Of a stretch of DNA of 53,691 nt, positions 8,035-16,557 are shown in pieces. Source of the DNA: CAZJHX01 sp964545715. Its GTDB lineage: Bacteria > Myxococcota_A > UBA9042 > GCA-2863065. The stretch is taken from NCBI GenBank assembly GCA_964545715.1, contig CAZJHX010000069.1, positions 1 to 53,691 on the forward strand, given 5' to 3'. A model generated the notes under the pieces. The model saw only the letters and a list, made by a program, of their open reading frames with translations, had not been told where the DNA came from and did not search any database. Numbering within the stretch: position 1 is the first letter of the stretch; every line of letters begins with the position of its first letter. Both the position numbers and the translations under genes were made by a program.

Positions 8035-10178
8035 CGGAACACATCGAGGATCGGCTGCGGTTGTTCACGGACGTGGCGGCGCGGATGGACGACGCTGTGG
8101 CGCTGATCGCGGTCCACGAGCTCGGCGTGTTCACGGCGCTCGTGGACGGTCCGATGACCGCACCTGAGCTGAGCGCGCGCGTGGCGGCCGCCGAGCGACG
8201 TCTGCGGGCGCTGCTGGATATGGTCGTACATGTCGGTTACCTGGAGCGGATTGGGGATCACTACGCCCTGATCGACGGTGACGAGGCGATCTTCGATCCG
8301 GAGAGTCCGTACTACCAGGCGCTGCGGTTCTCGACGCTGGCCGAGGCCCTGGAGCGGCGCAGCCACGTGCTGGACGTGCTGCGCAATGACCGTCCGATCG
8401 AGATCGCCGGTGTCGGCGGCCGGGTCAGCAAGGACGAGCGGCGCAAGTTTCTGCGCTATCTGCACTCCCGCTCGAAGCAGGGCGCCGAGGAGGTGGCCGA
8501 CTTGCTGATGGCCGACGACGTGGTGACCATCGCGGACCTGGGCTGCGGCCTGGGCACGTACGCGGTGGCGCTGCTGAAGCGGCTGCCCAACGCGACGGCG
8601 GTGCTGGTCGACCGGCCAAACGCCGAAGATGCGGTGCGCGAGCTGGCGGAGGAAGAGGGGGTCGGCGATCGGGTGACGTTTTTGCCGGTGGACTTCTTGA
8701 AGTCCGGCTTCGGCGATAACTTCGACCTGATCCTGATGAGCAACATCGTCCACTGCCTGAGCCCGGAGCAGAACGAGGTGCTGGTCAAGCGGGTGGCGGG
8801 CAGTCTGCGGTATGGCGGACGCGTGGCCATCAAGGACCTGGCGGTGGAGCCGGACTTCTCGGGGCCGGGCTGGGCCCTGCGCTTTGGCTTTACGATGGCG
8901 ATGTCCAGTGAAGGGGGCGCCGTCTACCCCGAGAAGCAGGTGGTGCAGTGGATCACCAAGATGGGCCTGTCGCACGAGGCGACGATCACGCTGCGCAGCG
9001 CCGAGGGCTCGTATCTCGTGGTGGGGAGCCGGCCCGAGACCGGCGAGAACACGGTCAGCATGGTCCAGTCGCGCGATGCGCAGCGGCAGCGCGACAAGAT
9101 CGTGATCATCGGTGGTGGGATCGCGGGCCTGGCCTCGGCCATCACGCTGCGCGGCGCCGGCTTTGTCACCGAGACGTTTGAGCGGGTGCCCGCATTTACG
9201 GGCAAGGGGCTGGCGTTTCTGATCATGAAGGAGGGGCTGGCTGCCCTCGACCATCTGGGCGCGGGCGAGTCGGTGCGACGGCTCGGTCGGCCGATCGAGA
9301 AAGCGGTGCTGCGCGACAGTGTGGGGCAGATCCTGAAGGAAGAGCAGCTTGAAGACGTGGTGTGCGTGCGCCGCTCAGAGCTGGTCTTTTTGCTGAGGTC
9401 GATGCTGCCGACGGATGCGGTGCGGCGCGGCATGGAGTTCACCGGCTTCGAGCGCGATCAGGACGGCTGGGCGACAGCGGCCCACTTTGCCAACGGCGAG
9501 ATGGTGCGGGGCGGGGCTTTCATCGCAGCGGACGGGGTGCGATCGCGAGCGCGGCGCGTGCTGTTTCCGCGGCATCGGATGTCGCGCGTGCGCGTGATGG
9601 AGCTGGTCTCCATGGTGCGCGATGTCGGGCTGGCTGAGGAGCTGAACAACACGTTTATCAAGACGCTGGGCAATGAAGGCGGGCTGGCCTGCGGCATCGT
9701 GCCGTCGGGATTTGGCGGGGTCGTGTGGTACGTGCAATTCGACGTGGACCGCCATCAGCTGACCGATCACAGTACGGCTGCCAAGCGTACGTTTGCGCGC
9801 CGTCTGGTCGGGCACTGGCCGGAGCCGATCCCCACGCTGATGGATCGCACGGACTTCGGGCACAGCCACATCTGGTACACGACCGACTTTGAGCTGCCCC
9901 CGCGGCTGCACCAGGACAACGTGCTGCTGGTCGGCGACGCGGGGCACACGTTTCTGACGTTTACCAGCATGGGCGTCGGCGCCGCGTTGCAGGATGCGCT
10001 GGCGCTGGCGGAGTGTTTCTTGGAGCACTCGCCGGGTGATGAGGTGCGCGAGGCGTACGAGCTGTTCGAGAGCCGCCGCCGTCCGACGCTGGCGGGCTAT
10101 CTGGCGCAGGGGCGCGAGCTGGCTGAGCAGTTTTTATCCGAGGGCCTGACGGCGCCCGAGATACCGCTGGTCAAGTAG
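8031..10178 (+). CDS. Fusion of SAM-dependent O-methyltransferase and FAD-dependent monooxygenase
   Basis: 715 residues starting at GTG 8031 (overlaps the kinase stop; GGGAG upstream). A GTG at 7989 is also in frame but lies inside the kinase gene without a better ribosome site. N-terminal half: winged-helix dimerisation segment (residues about 1-100, AVHELGVFTAL), then a Rossmann methyltransferase with ADLGCGLGTY near 168, as in plant- and polyketide-type O-methyltransferases. From about residue 353 a second enzyme begins: IVIIGGGIAGLASA (FAD-binding GxGxxG), a middle AADGVRSRAR (the DG motif), and VGDAGHTFL near 635. This is the group A flavin monooxygenase order, but the usual Pro after GDxxH is replaced. 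The two activities probably act in turn on one small molecule; the substrate is not deducible. Confidence 0.88.
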   Translation: MTEHIEDRLRLFTDVAARMDDAVALIAVHELGVFTALVDGPMTAPELSARVAAAERRLRALLDMVVHVGYLERIGDHYALIDGDEAIFDPESPYYQALRFSTLAEALERRSHVLDVLRNDRPIEIAGVGGRVSKDERRKFLRYLHSRSKQGAEEVADLLMADDVVTIADLGCGLGTYAVALLKRLPNATAVLVDRPNAEDAVRELAEEEGVGDRVTFLPVDFLKSGFGDNFDLILMSNIVHCLSPEQNEVLVKRVAGSLRYGGRVAIKDLAVEPDFSGPGWALRFGFTMAMSSEGGAVYPEKQVVQWITKMGLSHEATITLRSAEGSYLVVGSRPETGENTVSMVQSRDAQRQRDKIVIIGGGIAGLASAITLRGAGFVTETFERVPAFTGKGLAFLIMKEGLAALDHLGAGESVRRLGRPIEKAVLRDSVGQILKEEQLEDVVCVRRSELVFLLRSMLPTDAVRRGMEFTGFERDQDGWATAAHFANGEMVRGGAFIAADGVRSRARRVLFPRHRMSRVRVMELVSMVRDVGLAEELNNTFIKTLGNEGGLACGIVPSGFGGVVWYVQFDVDRHQLTDHSTAAKRTFARRLVGHWPEPIPTLMDRTDFGHSHIWYTTDFELPPRLHQDNVLLVGDAGHTFLTFTSMGVGAALQDALALAECFLEHSPGDEVREAYELFESRRRPTLAGYLAQGRELAEQFLSEGLTAPEIPLVK

Positions 10179-10186
10179 GGAGCCCG

Positions 10187-11395
10187 ATGCCAGACACACC
10201 GGGCCAGGGCCTCTTTGACGACGACCAGGTGCCGATGGCGGAGCTGCGCGAGCGGGCGTTCAACCTGCGGTGGGCGACCGTCGATCCCGATGTGATCGCG
10301 CTGACTGCGGCGGATCCGGACTTTGGGGTGGCACCGGAGATCCGAGCGGCGATCACCGATTACGCGGCGTCCGGCGTGTTTTCTTACGGGCCGCCCGAGG
10401 GGCTGCCGGTGTTTCGGGAGGTGGTCTCGGCCACGATGCGGACCCGCCGGTCGATGCGGTGCACGCCGGACCTGATCCTGCCGACCAACAGCGCCGCGTC
10501 CGCGATGTTTGTACTGGCCCGCCATGCCTTGAGCCCGGGAGACGAGGCGCTGATCTTTGACCCGGTGGACTTCCTGTTCGGCGCGTCCGTGGAGGCGGCG
10601 GGAGGGCGGTGCGTGCGGTGTCCGATGGACGCCGATACCGGTGGGTACGATCTGGATGCGCTGGAGCGCCTGGTGACGCCGCGCACGAAGATGATCGGCG
10701 TCTGTAATCCGCACAACCCGTTTGGGCGGGTGCTGACGCGCGTGGAGGCCGAGCGGATCGGGGCGCTGGCGGTGGAGCACGATCTGGTCATTATGGCCGA
10801 TGAGATCTGGAGCGACATCGTCTATCCGGGGGTGGAGTTTTTCAGCATGGCGTCGCTCAGTGATGCGATCGCCGCGCAGACGGTCAGCGTCTACGGCTTC
10901 TCCAAGACGTTTGGGCTGGCCGGGCTGCGTGTCGGCTTTCTGGTCGCGCCCAACGCCACGGTTTTTGAGGGGCTGATGGAGACGTCGACAGCGCGCACGA
11001 CCGCATTTGGAGTCAGCACGGTGTCCCAGGTTGCCGCGGCTGCGGCGTACGAGCGGTGCTGGTACTGGGCGGACGCGTTTGTCGAGCACCTGACGGGGCA
11101 GCGCGACTACGCCGTGCAGCGCTTGAACGCGATGCCCGGGGTGACATGCCGGTCGCCGCAGGGCACGTACCTGGTCTTTCCGAATGTCAGCGCGGTCGGG
11201 CTGCCCAGTGGCGAGTTGGTGAAGCGGCTGCTGCGTGATGGACGTGTGGCGGTTGTGCCCGGTGAGCCGCGCTGGTTCGGGCCGGCGGCGCAGGGCCACG
11301 TGCGCATCTGCTTTTCCACGTCCCGCGCGATCCTGGCGGACGGCCTGGACCGGATCGAGGGCGTGCTGACACAGCTGAGTGAGGCGGGCGCATGA
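10187..11395 (+). CDS. PLP-dependent aminotransferase, fold type I (MalY/PatB-like or aspartate-aminotransferase-like)
   Basis: 402 residues, ATG at 10187 eight bases after the fusion enzyme stop. Fold type I signs: Y-G-P-P-E-G near 66, CNPHNPFGR (Asn contacting the cofactor), MADEIWSDI (Asp-Glu-Ile-W, typical of MalY/PatB C-S lyases), and the Schiff-base lysine in GFSKTFGLAGLRVGF (Lys240). The carboxylate-binding Arg is in HVRICFS near the C-terminus. The DEIWSD motif favours a C-S lyase or a related aminotransferase over a housekeeping AspC. Its stop overlaps the start of the symporter gene (ATGA). Within the operon it probably supplies or consumes an amino-acid intermediate used by the methyltransferase-monooxygenase. 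Confidence 0.9.
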   Translation: MPDTPGQGLFDDDQVPMAELRERAFNLRWATVDPDVIALTAADPDFGVAPEIRAAITDYAASGVFSYGPPEGLPVFREVVSATMRTRRSMRCTPDLILPTNSAASAMFVLARHALSPGDEALIFDPVDFLFGASVEAAGGRCVRCPMDADTGGYDLDALERLVTPRTKMIGVCNPHNPFGRVLTRVEAERIGALAVEHDLVIMADEIWSDIVYPGVEFFSMASLSDAIAAQTVSVYGFSKTFGLAGLRVGFLVAPNATVFEGLMETSTARTTAFGVSTVSQVAAAAAYERCWYWADAFVEHLTGQRDYAVQRLNAMPGVTCRSPQGTYLVFPNVSAVGLPSGELVKRLLRDGRVAVVPGEPRWFGPAAQGHVRICFSTSRAILADGLDRIEGVLTQLSEAGA

Positions 11396-13041
11396 ACTGG
11401 GCGGATTGGGTGGTTGTCGCGGTCTACATCGTGGGCATGGTCGGCATGTCCTGGTGGCTTGGCCGCAAGCAGGAGGACATGGAGAGCTACTACCTGGGGG
11501 GCAACAACCTCAGCTGGTGGTCTATCGGCATCTCGACGATGGCGACGCAGTGCTCGACCAACAGCCTTTTGGGCGCGCCCGCGTTCATCATCACGGGCGG
11601 CCTGTTGTGGCTGCAGTACGAGTTTGCGCTGCCGCTCGCGATGATCGTCATCATGGTCTTCTTGTTGCCGTTTTATCGGCGGCTGAACCTCATCTCGATC
11701 TACGAGTATCTGGAGAAGCGCTTTGGGGTGGGCACGCGCACGCTGCTGTCGGTGCTGTTTCAGTTTCTGCGGGCGTTTGCCACTGGCGTGACGGTCTTCG
11801 GCATCTCGCTGGTGTTGGAGAACATCGCCGGGATCCCGTTTGTGTGGGCCGTGCTGATTCTGGGCATCGTCACCATCATCTACGACATGCTGGGCGGCAT
11901 GGAGGCGGTCGTCTGGTCGGACGTGATCCAGATGGGCGTGTTGTACGCGGGCATGCTCATGTGTGTGGTCTACAGCCTGGACGCGGTCGGGGGCGTGGGC
12001 GCCGCGCTGGAGCTCTTCCCGCAGCTTGGTGACGTGCTGCCGCGCGAGGCGGGTGAGCCGTCGAAGTTTGTGGGCATGCAGACCATCGACTTCTCCAGTC
12101 ACGGGCTGGGCGACGGGCAGACGTTTGCGTTCTGGCCCATGCTGTTCGGCGGTCTGTTCTTGTACGTGTCGTATTACGGCTGCGACCAGACGCAGGTGCA
12201 GCGCGAGCTGTCGTCCAAGGACCTGGATGACACAAACCTGTCGCTGATGTTGAACGGCTTTGTGCGCTTCCCGCTGGTGCTGACGTACTGCTTTATGGGG
12301 GTGTGCATCGGCGCCTATATCGTCAAGCAGCCGGACTTTTTGCAGCTGCTGGAGACGGGCGACGGCCTGGACTACAACCTGGCCGTGCCCAAGTTTGTGC
12401 TGACGAACCTGCCGCACGGGGTGATCGGGCTGGTGATCGTGGCGCTGTTCTCGGCCGCGATGTCGTCGCTGGACTCCACGATCAACTCGCTGTCGGCGAC
12501 CACCAGCAAGGACATCTACGAGCGCTTCTTCGTGCCCGAGGACCAGCCGATGTCGCCGGAGAAGCAGCTGGCGATGTCGCGGGTCTTCACCGTGTTCTGG
12601 GGCGTTGTCTGCGTTGGATTCTCGTTTGTGGTCGGCGGGATCTCAGACTCGATCATCGAGTCGGTCAACAAGATCGGATCGCTGGCCAACGGCCCGATCC
12701 TGGCGCTGTTTCTGTTGGGCATCCTGACGCGCAGCGCCAACGGGGTGGGGGCGGTGAGCGGGCTGATCGCCGGGTTTTTGGGCAACGTGCTGCTGTGGGT
12801 CTACGCGCCCCAGGTCTCGTGGCTGTGGTGGAACGTGATCGGCTGCGTGGTCGCTTTTGGGGTCGGGTACGTGGTCAGCGCCATGTCCAAGCCCCACGGC
12901 AAGGACCTGACCGGGCTGGTGTACGAGCGCGGCATCGCGGACACGTTTGACTACAAGCACAACTGGCCGCGGAACTATGCGCTGCTGGCGGCCTGGTCGG
13001 TCGTCATGGTCGTGATCTGCCTGGGGATCGAGCGCCTGTGA
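11392..13041 (+). CDS. Sodium:solute symporter (SSS/SGLT family)
   Basis: 549 residues with about 13 hydrophobic helices and the SSS pattern: N-terminal VVAVYIVGMVGMSWWLGRK, the YYLGGNNLSWWSIGIS motif, and SSLDSTINSLSATTSKDIY in the core helix-8 region, where the sodium-site serines and threonines sit. Length fits the family. ATG at 11392 overlaps the aminotransferase stop, and its own TGA overlaps the GTG of the following lipoprotein. Inner-membrane transporter, probably importing an organic substrate with sodium; family members carry sugars, amino acids, carboxylates or vitamins and the sequence does not settle which. The operon suggests the substrate is a precursor or product of the neighbouring enzymes. 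Confidence 0.93.
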   Translation: MNWADWVVVAVYIVGMVGMSWWLGRKQEDMESYYLGGNNLSWWSIGISTMATQCSTNSLLGAPAFIITGGLLWLQYEFALPLAMIVIMVFLLPFYRRLNLISIYEYLEKRFGVGTRTLLSVLFQFLRAFATGVTVFGISLVLENIAGIPFVWAVLILGIVTIIYDMLGGMEAVVWSDVIQMGVLYAGMLMCVVYSLDAVGGVGAALELFPQLGDVLPREAGEPSKFVGMQTIDFSSHGLGDGQTFAFWPMLFGGLFLYVSYYGCDQTQVQRELSSKDLDDTNLSLMLNGFVRFPLVLTYCFMGVCIGAYIVKQPDFLQLLETGDGLDYNLAVPKFVLTNLPHGVIGLVIVALFSAAMSSLDSTINSLSATTSKDIYERFFVPEDQPMSPEKQLAMSRVFTVFWGVVCVGFSFVVGGISDSIIESVNKIGSLANGPILALFLLGILTRSANGVGAVSGLIAGFLGNVLLWVYAPQVSWLWWNVIGCVVAFGVGYVVSAMSKPHGKDLTGLVYERGIADTFDYKHNWPRNYALLAAWSVVMVVICLGIERL

Positions 13042-13964
13042 TTCGCTGGACGGCGGCCGTGGTGATCGCGCTTGTGGGGTGCTCCCCGACGTCGGCTCGA
13101 AAGCCCAAGACCGACGTGTTTGTCCCGGACGTGCCGCCGGTTGTCGAAGATGTGCCGGTCGTCGAGGACGTGCCGCTGATCGAGGACGTGCCGGATGTCG
13201 CGGACGTCCCGGATGTCGAAGACGTCGAGCCGGATGTGCCCGTAGAGGACGTGCCGCCCGATCTGGGTCCGGCCGGGCCGCCGCAGGCGGTGTTTACGCC
13301 ACAAGCCGTGGAGTTTGGCGAGGTGCTGCCGGGTGAGTCGCCGAAGCTCACGATCCTGGTGACCAACGTGGGCGGCGAAGACCTCACGGTGAGCCAGGTC
13401 GGTCTGGAGGGCGACGCGACGCTGACGCTGGCCCACGCCGGGACCGAGATCGAGCCCGGTGAGACGCTCCAGTTCGACCCGCCTGTGGTGGTGGCGCCGG
13501 GCGCATCCGAGGTCTTTGTGGCGCGCTTTACGCCGACCGAAAAGGCCGCGATCACCGGGGCGGCGCTCTTTGTCACCAACGACCCGCTGCAGCCCGACGG
13601 CTTCACGGTGCCCATCAGCGGCGGAGCGGACCCCTGCCAGGTGCTGGTGGAGCCGCCGGCGTTGGACTTCGACACACACATGGTCGGCACCGAGACCGTG
13701 CTGCCTGTGCTCGTGCAGTCCTGCCCTGACGCGCCGCTGACCATCGACGCGGTGACCCTGGAAGCGGGCTCGGACGAGAGCTACGCCCTGCTGCTGCCCG
13801 ACGCCCTGCCGCTGAACCTGCCGGCAAACTTCGGCTGGACCTTCGACCTGGTGTACACGCCCGTGTCTGAGGCTACGCACACGGCGACGGTGCTGATCGA
13901 GACCAGCGCTTTCGAGGGCGACGTGACGGTGGACATCACCGGACAAGGAGTGGTCGGACCATGA
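13038..13964 (+). CDS. Lipoprotein with (V/I-E-D-V-P) linker and ASH/choice-of-anchor-D-type domains
   Basis: 308 residues from GTG 13038 (overlapping the symporter stop). Signal peptide with lipobox LVGC (Cys15). Residues about 27-78 are an acidic repeat of V-x-D-V-P units, a likely extended stalk. Then two Ig-like beta-sandwich units of the ASH/HYDIN style: VEFGEVLPGESPKLTILVTN, and LDFDTHMVGTETVLPVLVQS. These domains are common in myxobacterial lipoproteins and are thought to mediate protein contacts. It sits between the symporter and the ferredoxin with overlaps on both sides (TGA of this gene overlaps ATG 13961), so it is translated with the enzyme operon although it is exported. Confidence 0.82.
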   Translation: MIRWTAAVVIALVGCSPTSARKPKTDVFVPDVPPVVEDVPVVEDVPLIEDVPDVADVPDVEDVEPDVPVEDVPPDLGPAGPPQAVFTPQAVEFGEVLPGESPKLTILVTNVGGEDLTVSQVGLEGDATLTLAHAGTEIEPGETLQFDPPVVVAPGASEVFVARFTPTEKAAITGAALFVTNDPLQPDGFTVPISGGADPCQVLVEPPALDFDTHMVGTETVLPVLVQSCPDAPLTIDAVTLEAGSDESYALLLPDALPLNLPANFGWTFDLVYTPVSEATHTATVLIETSAFEGDVTVDITGQGVVGP

Positions 13965-14284
13965 AAGCTGTCGGTACAGTGACCTGGGCGTCCGGCGAGA
14001 CGCAGGAGGCGTTCGAAGAGCTCACGCTGCTGGTGCACTCCATGCTGGAGGACCGGGAGCACGACCAGCTGTGCGGTGGCCAGGCGGAGTGTGGGACCTG
14101 CCGCGTGCGGATTCTGGCGGGCGCGGAGAACCTGTCGGCCATGACCCCGGACGAGCGCGAGCTGCGGGAAGAGCATCCGGAGTTCTTTGCCGCGGATGAG
14201 CGCCTGGCCTGCATGACTCGTCCGCGCGGCGATGTGACCTGTGAGCTGCCCTCGGAAGAGCTGCCCGATCTGCGGGACGTTTAG
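13961..14284 (+). CDS. [2Fe-2S] ferredoxin, adrenodoxin-like cysteine spacing
   Basis: 107 residues, ATG overlapping the previous stop (ATGA). Cys38, Cys44, Cys47 and Cys84 give C-x5-C-x2-C-x36-C, the spacing of adrenodoxin/putidaredoxin-type ferredoxins rather than plant-type C-x4-C-x2-C. The loop reads CGGQAECGTCRVRI, and the fourth cysteine is in RLACMTRP; Cys94 is extra. Cytoplasmic electron carrier. It is the last gene of the operon beginning at 4528 and may pass electrons to an oxygenase, although the only oxygenase here is flavin dependent and normally takes electrons from NAD(P)H, so the partner is uncertain. Its TAG abuts the stop of the convergent gene with no bases between. Confidence 0.92.
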   Translation: MKAVGTVTWASGETQEAFEELTLLVHSMLEDREHDQLCGGQAECGTCRVRILAGAENLSAMTPDERELREEHPEFFAADERLACMTRPRGDVTCELPSEELPDLRDV

Positions 14285-15238
14285 TTACAGCTCTTCCGAG
14301 CAGGCCGGGTGGTAGAAGCCGGCGGGGCAGCAGTACGTGCCGAAGCTGCAGGGCTGGCCCTCGTACGACATGTCCAGCGCGCGGATGCAGACGTTGCCCT
14401 GCTGTGTGCAGATGTCGACTGTGGACGGGTCGCCGTCACCGCACCACGAGGACGGGCAGTCGGCGGCCATTGTCATGATCCGGATCGGGTAGGTGGCGGC
14501 GGAGTCATCGATCTGGACGCGCATGCGGTCGTTGACCCACAGCACCTCGGTGGGGATCTGGCGGCCGGTGATGTCGTTGGCTGCCACCGTGCCCAGCGTG
14601 AACGCGTGTTTGCCCTCGCGTTGCAGCACCAGGGTCTGCCCGACGTCGTGCACCTCGCCGTGGAGGTGGCCGGTCAGGCCGGCTTGGATAGTCAGCAGGC
14701 CGGTGCCGGGCGGGCGCGCCGTGATGTCAAAGCCCTGGGCCAGGCCGTGCAGTGTATTGACGTACCACTCCACGAGCACGCCGCGCCGGTACTCCAGGCG
14801 CTCGACGCAGGCGCCGCCGTAGCAGCCGGCCATGATCGGCAGCGTGGGGGTCGCCGGCTCCATCCAGTCGGCGCGGCCAAAGGCCTCGAGGTTCCAGGTG
14901 GCGTCCCAGGCGGCGTGGACGTCGCCGATGATGACCGCGTTGGCGCTGAGCTCGAAGCGCAGCTGATGCATCGGGTTTTCAGCGGCGTAGCCGAGCTGGG
15001 ACGGGGTAAACGGGTGGGCGTAGAGCACGGGCAGCGAGTCCGGCTTGGTTTGTGGCGTCGCGGCGGTATCGGTGCGCCAGCCGGTCGCGGCTCCGGGGCT
15101 GTCGACTTTGACCGCCGCCGGCTTTTCGTAGGGTATGTAGGGGAGGGCCTCGTGACCGCACGCGACGGCGACGAGACTCAGCGCAGCCGACGCACACGTC
15201 ACCCAACGCGCAGTCGGGCCCCAAAGACCCACCTTCAT
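14285..15238 (-). CDS. Secreted lipoprotein of unknown function with Cys-rich C-terminus
   Basis: 317 residues from ATG 15238, chosen because it begins a clear signal peptide (about 28 residues, lipobox VAVAC) and has GAGGGG nine bases upstream; the frame is open further upstream but that part is AT-richer and not signal-like. The middle is beta-rich with no family I recognise. The last 60 residues carry eight or more cysteines (SSWCGDGDP, VDICTQQGNVC, CSFGTYCC, PACSEEL), suggesting disulfides in an exported protein. It converges on the ferredoxin gene with zero spacing and diverges from the collagen-like gene across 152 bp. Confidence 0.78.
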   Translation of the reverse strand: MKVGLWGPTARWVTCASAALSLVAVACGHEALPYIPYEKPAAVKVDSPGAATGWRTDTAATPQTKPDSLPVLYAHPFTPSQLGYAAENPMHQLRFELSANAVIIGDVHAAWDATWNLEAFGRADWMEPATPTLPIMAGCYGGACVERLEYRRGVLVEWYVNTLHGLAQGFDITARPPGTGLLTIQAGLTGHLHGEVHDVGQTLVLQREGKHAFTLGTVAANDITGRQIPTEVLWVNDRMRVQIDDSAATYPIRIMTMAADCPSSWCGDGDPSTVDICTQQGNVCIRALDMSYEGQPCSFGTYCCPAGFYHPACSEEL

Positions 15239-15293
15239 GATATCGAACCCCTCGTTAACAATGCTGAAAGCTGCCACTTCCAGCGTAAAGTTT

Positions 15294-15322
15294 ACGATAT
15301 ACGAGTTTAAGGCGGCGTTCAA
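15294..15322 (-). promoter_or_regulatory. Candidate sigma70-type promoter for the lipoprotein gene at 15238
   Basis: On the minus strand TTGAAC (15322-15317) and TATCGT (15299-15294) are separated by 17 bases, each matching the consensus at four of six positions. The surrounding 152-bp divergent region is clearly AT-richer than the flanking genes. Plausible but unproven. Confidence 0.35.
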
Positions 15323-15390
15323 GGAGAATATCGGGGATGTGGTAAGATTGCGGTGCGCCTCGGTGAGGGACGAGCGCGCGAGGGGATACG

Positions 15391-16557
15391 ATGAAACAGT
15401 TGACGTTTGTGGCCTGGCTGGCGGTGCTGGGTTTCGCGTGCACGGGGGCCGATGGCCAGCCCGGCGCCCAGGGGCCGGTTGGTGAGCCGGGCGCGGCTGG
15501 AGCCGAGGGACAGTCGTGCACAGTGACGACCATGGACGGTCAGAAGCGCATCCTGTGCGAGGACGGCACGTCCGTCATCGTGCGCGATGGCGAGCGAGGC
15601 CGAGAGGGCGCGCGGGGCCCCGACGGCGCGCGTGGCCCCGATGGCGCGCGAGGTCCGGCGGGGCAGCGAGGTCCGGCGGGCGAGCCGGGCGCCGGCTGCT
15701 CGGTGACGGACAACGGCGACGGCACCGCAACCCTGCAGTGCCCGGGCTCCGACCCGGTCCAGGTCGTGCTGGTGCAGGAGGGGCCGGCGGGTCCGAGCGA
15801 GCTGGACGGCAACATCACCGTTGAGAACTCCAATGATCTGGCCCAGCTCAGCAGCTACACCAGCCTGACGGGCGACCTGACCATCGGCGTCGCGATGAAG
15901 GCGGTCAGCCTCCCGGGCCTGGTGACGGTGGGCGGCAATATCTTCGGAGACAGCCAGACGCTGCAGACCCTGGACATGCCGGCGCTGAAGGACGTCGGCG
16001 GCGACGTGACATTTGAGGGCACCTATCTGTCCGAGGTGGTGCTCGGGTCACTGGAGACGGTCGGCGGTGAAGTGGTCCTGGACAACAACGTGATTTTGCA
16101 GACCATCTCGCTGCCTGCGCTGAAGACGGCCACCTCGGTCAAGGCCAGCGGCGACATCGCGCTCGTCACCTTGGAGCTGCCGGCGCTCACGACGATCGAC
16201 TCTATGGTCTTCGTGCGAAAAACCGGCGTGCTGAAAGGCTTTGAGCTGCCAAGCCTGGAGTCGATCGGCGACGACCTGTGGGTCGAGCACAATCCCGTGC
16301 TGGAGATCTTCACCGCCCCGAAGCTGAAGACGCTGGGCCGCTTCTGGCTGGAGCACAACTATGCGCTGGCGACCTTCGATCTGACGGCCCTGGAGGGCGA
16401 GATCGACGACTGCATGATCAGCACCGATGTGGTGCTGGCGGACTGCATGATCGAGGCCCAACTGGCCGATCTCTGTCTCAAGATGGAGAAAGAGGGCGTG
16501 GCCGAAGACTGCGTCTGCTCTGAGGACGACCCCAAAGTCGCGGAGTGCGAGCTCTGA
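15391..16557 (+). CDS. Collagen-like G-X-Y repeat lipoprotein with receptor L-domain-like region
   Basis: 388 residues, ATG at 15391. Signal peptide with lipobox GFAC (Cys17). Two short collagen-like tracts: around residues 22-42 (GQPGAQGPVGEPG) and 67-105 (repeated GARGPDGARGP units). A middle motif CTVTTMDGQKRILCEDG is of a kind often found between such tracts in myxobacterial lipoproteins. From about 140 to 345 there are solenoid repeats of 20-25 residues (LPGLVTVGGNI, MPALKDVGGDV, LPALTTID, LPSLESIGDDL) like the receptor L-domain/ECM33 fold. The C-terminus is Cys-rich. Exported and lipid-anchored; likely adhesin or matrix component. Its last 13 bases overlap the start of the next gene. 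Confidence 0.85.
   Translation: MKQLTFVAWLAVLGFACTGADGQPGAQGPVGEPGAAGAEGQSCTVTTMDGQKRILCEDGTSVIVRDGERGREGARGPDGARGPDGARGPAGQRGPAGEPGAGCSVTDNGDGTATLQCPGSDPVQVVLVQEGPAGPSELDGNITVENSNDLAQLSSYTSLTGDLTIGVAMKAVSLPGLVTVGGNIFGDSQTLQTLDMPALKDVGGDVTFEGTYLSEVVLGSLETVGGEVVLDNNVILQTISLPALKTATSVKASGDIALVTLELPALTTIDSMVFVRKTGVLKGFELPSLESIGDDLWVEHNPVLEIFTAPKLKTLGRFWLEHNYALATFDLTALEGEIDDCMISTDVVLADCMIEAQLADLCLKMEKEGVAEDCVCSEDDPKVAECEL

Noticed and set aside
8031..11395. Known antibiotic cluster (phenazine or anthracycline type)
   Set aside because: The methyltransferase and monooxygenase resemble such tailoring enzymes, but no core synthase (PKS, NRPS, phz) is present.
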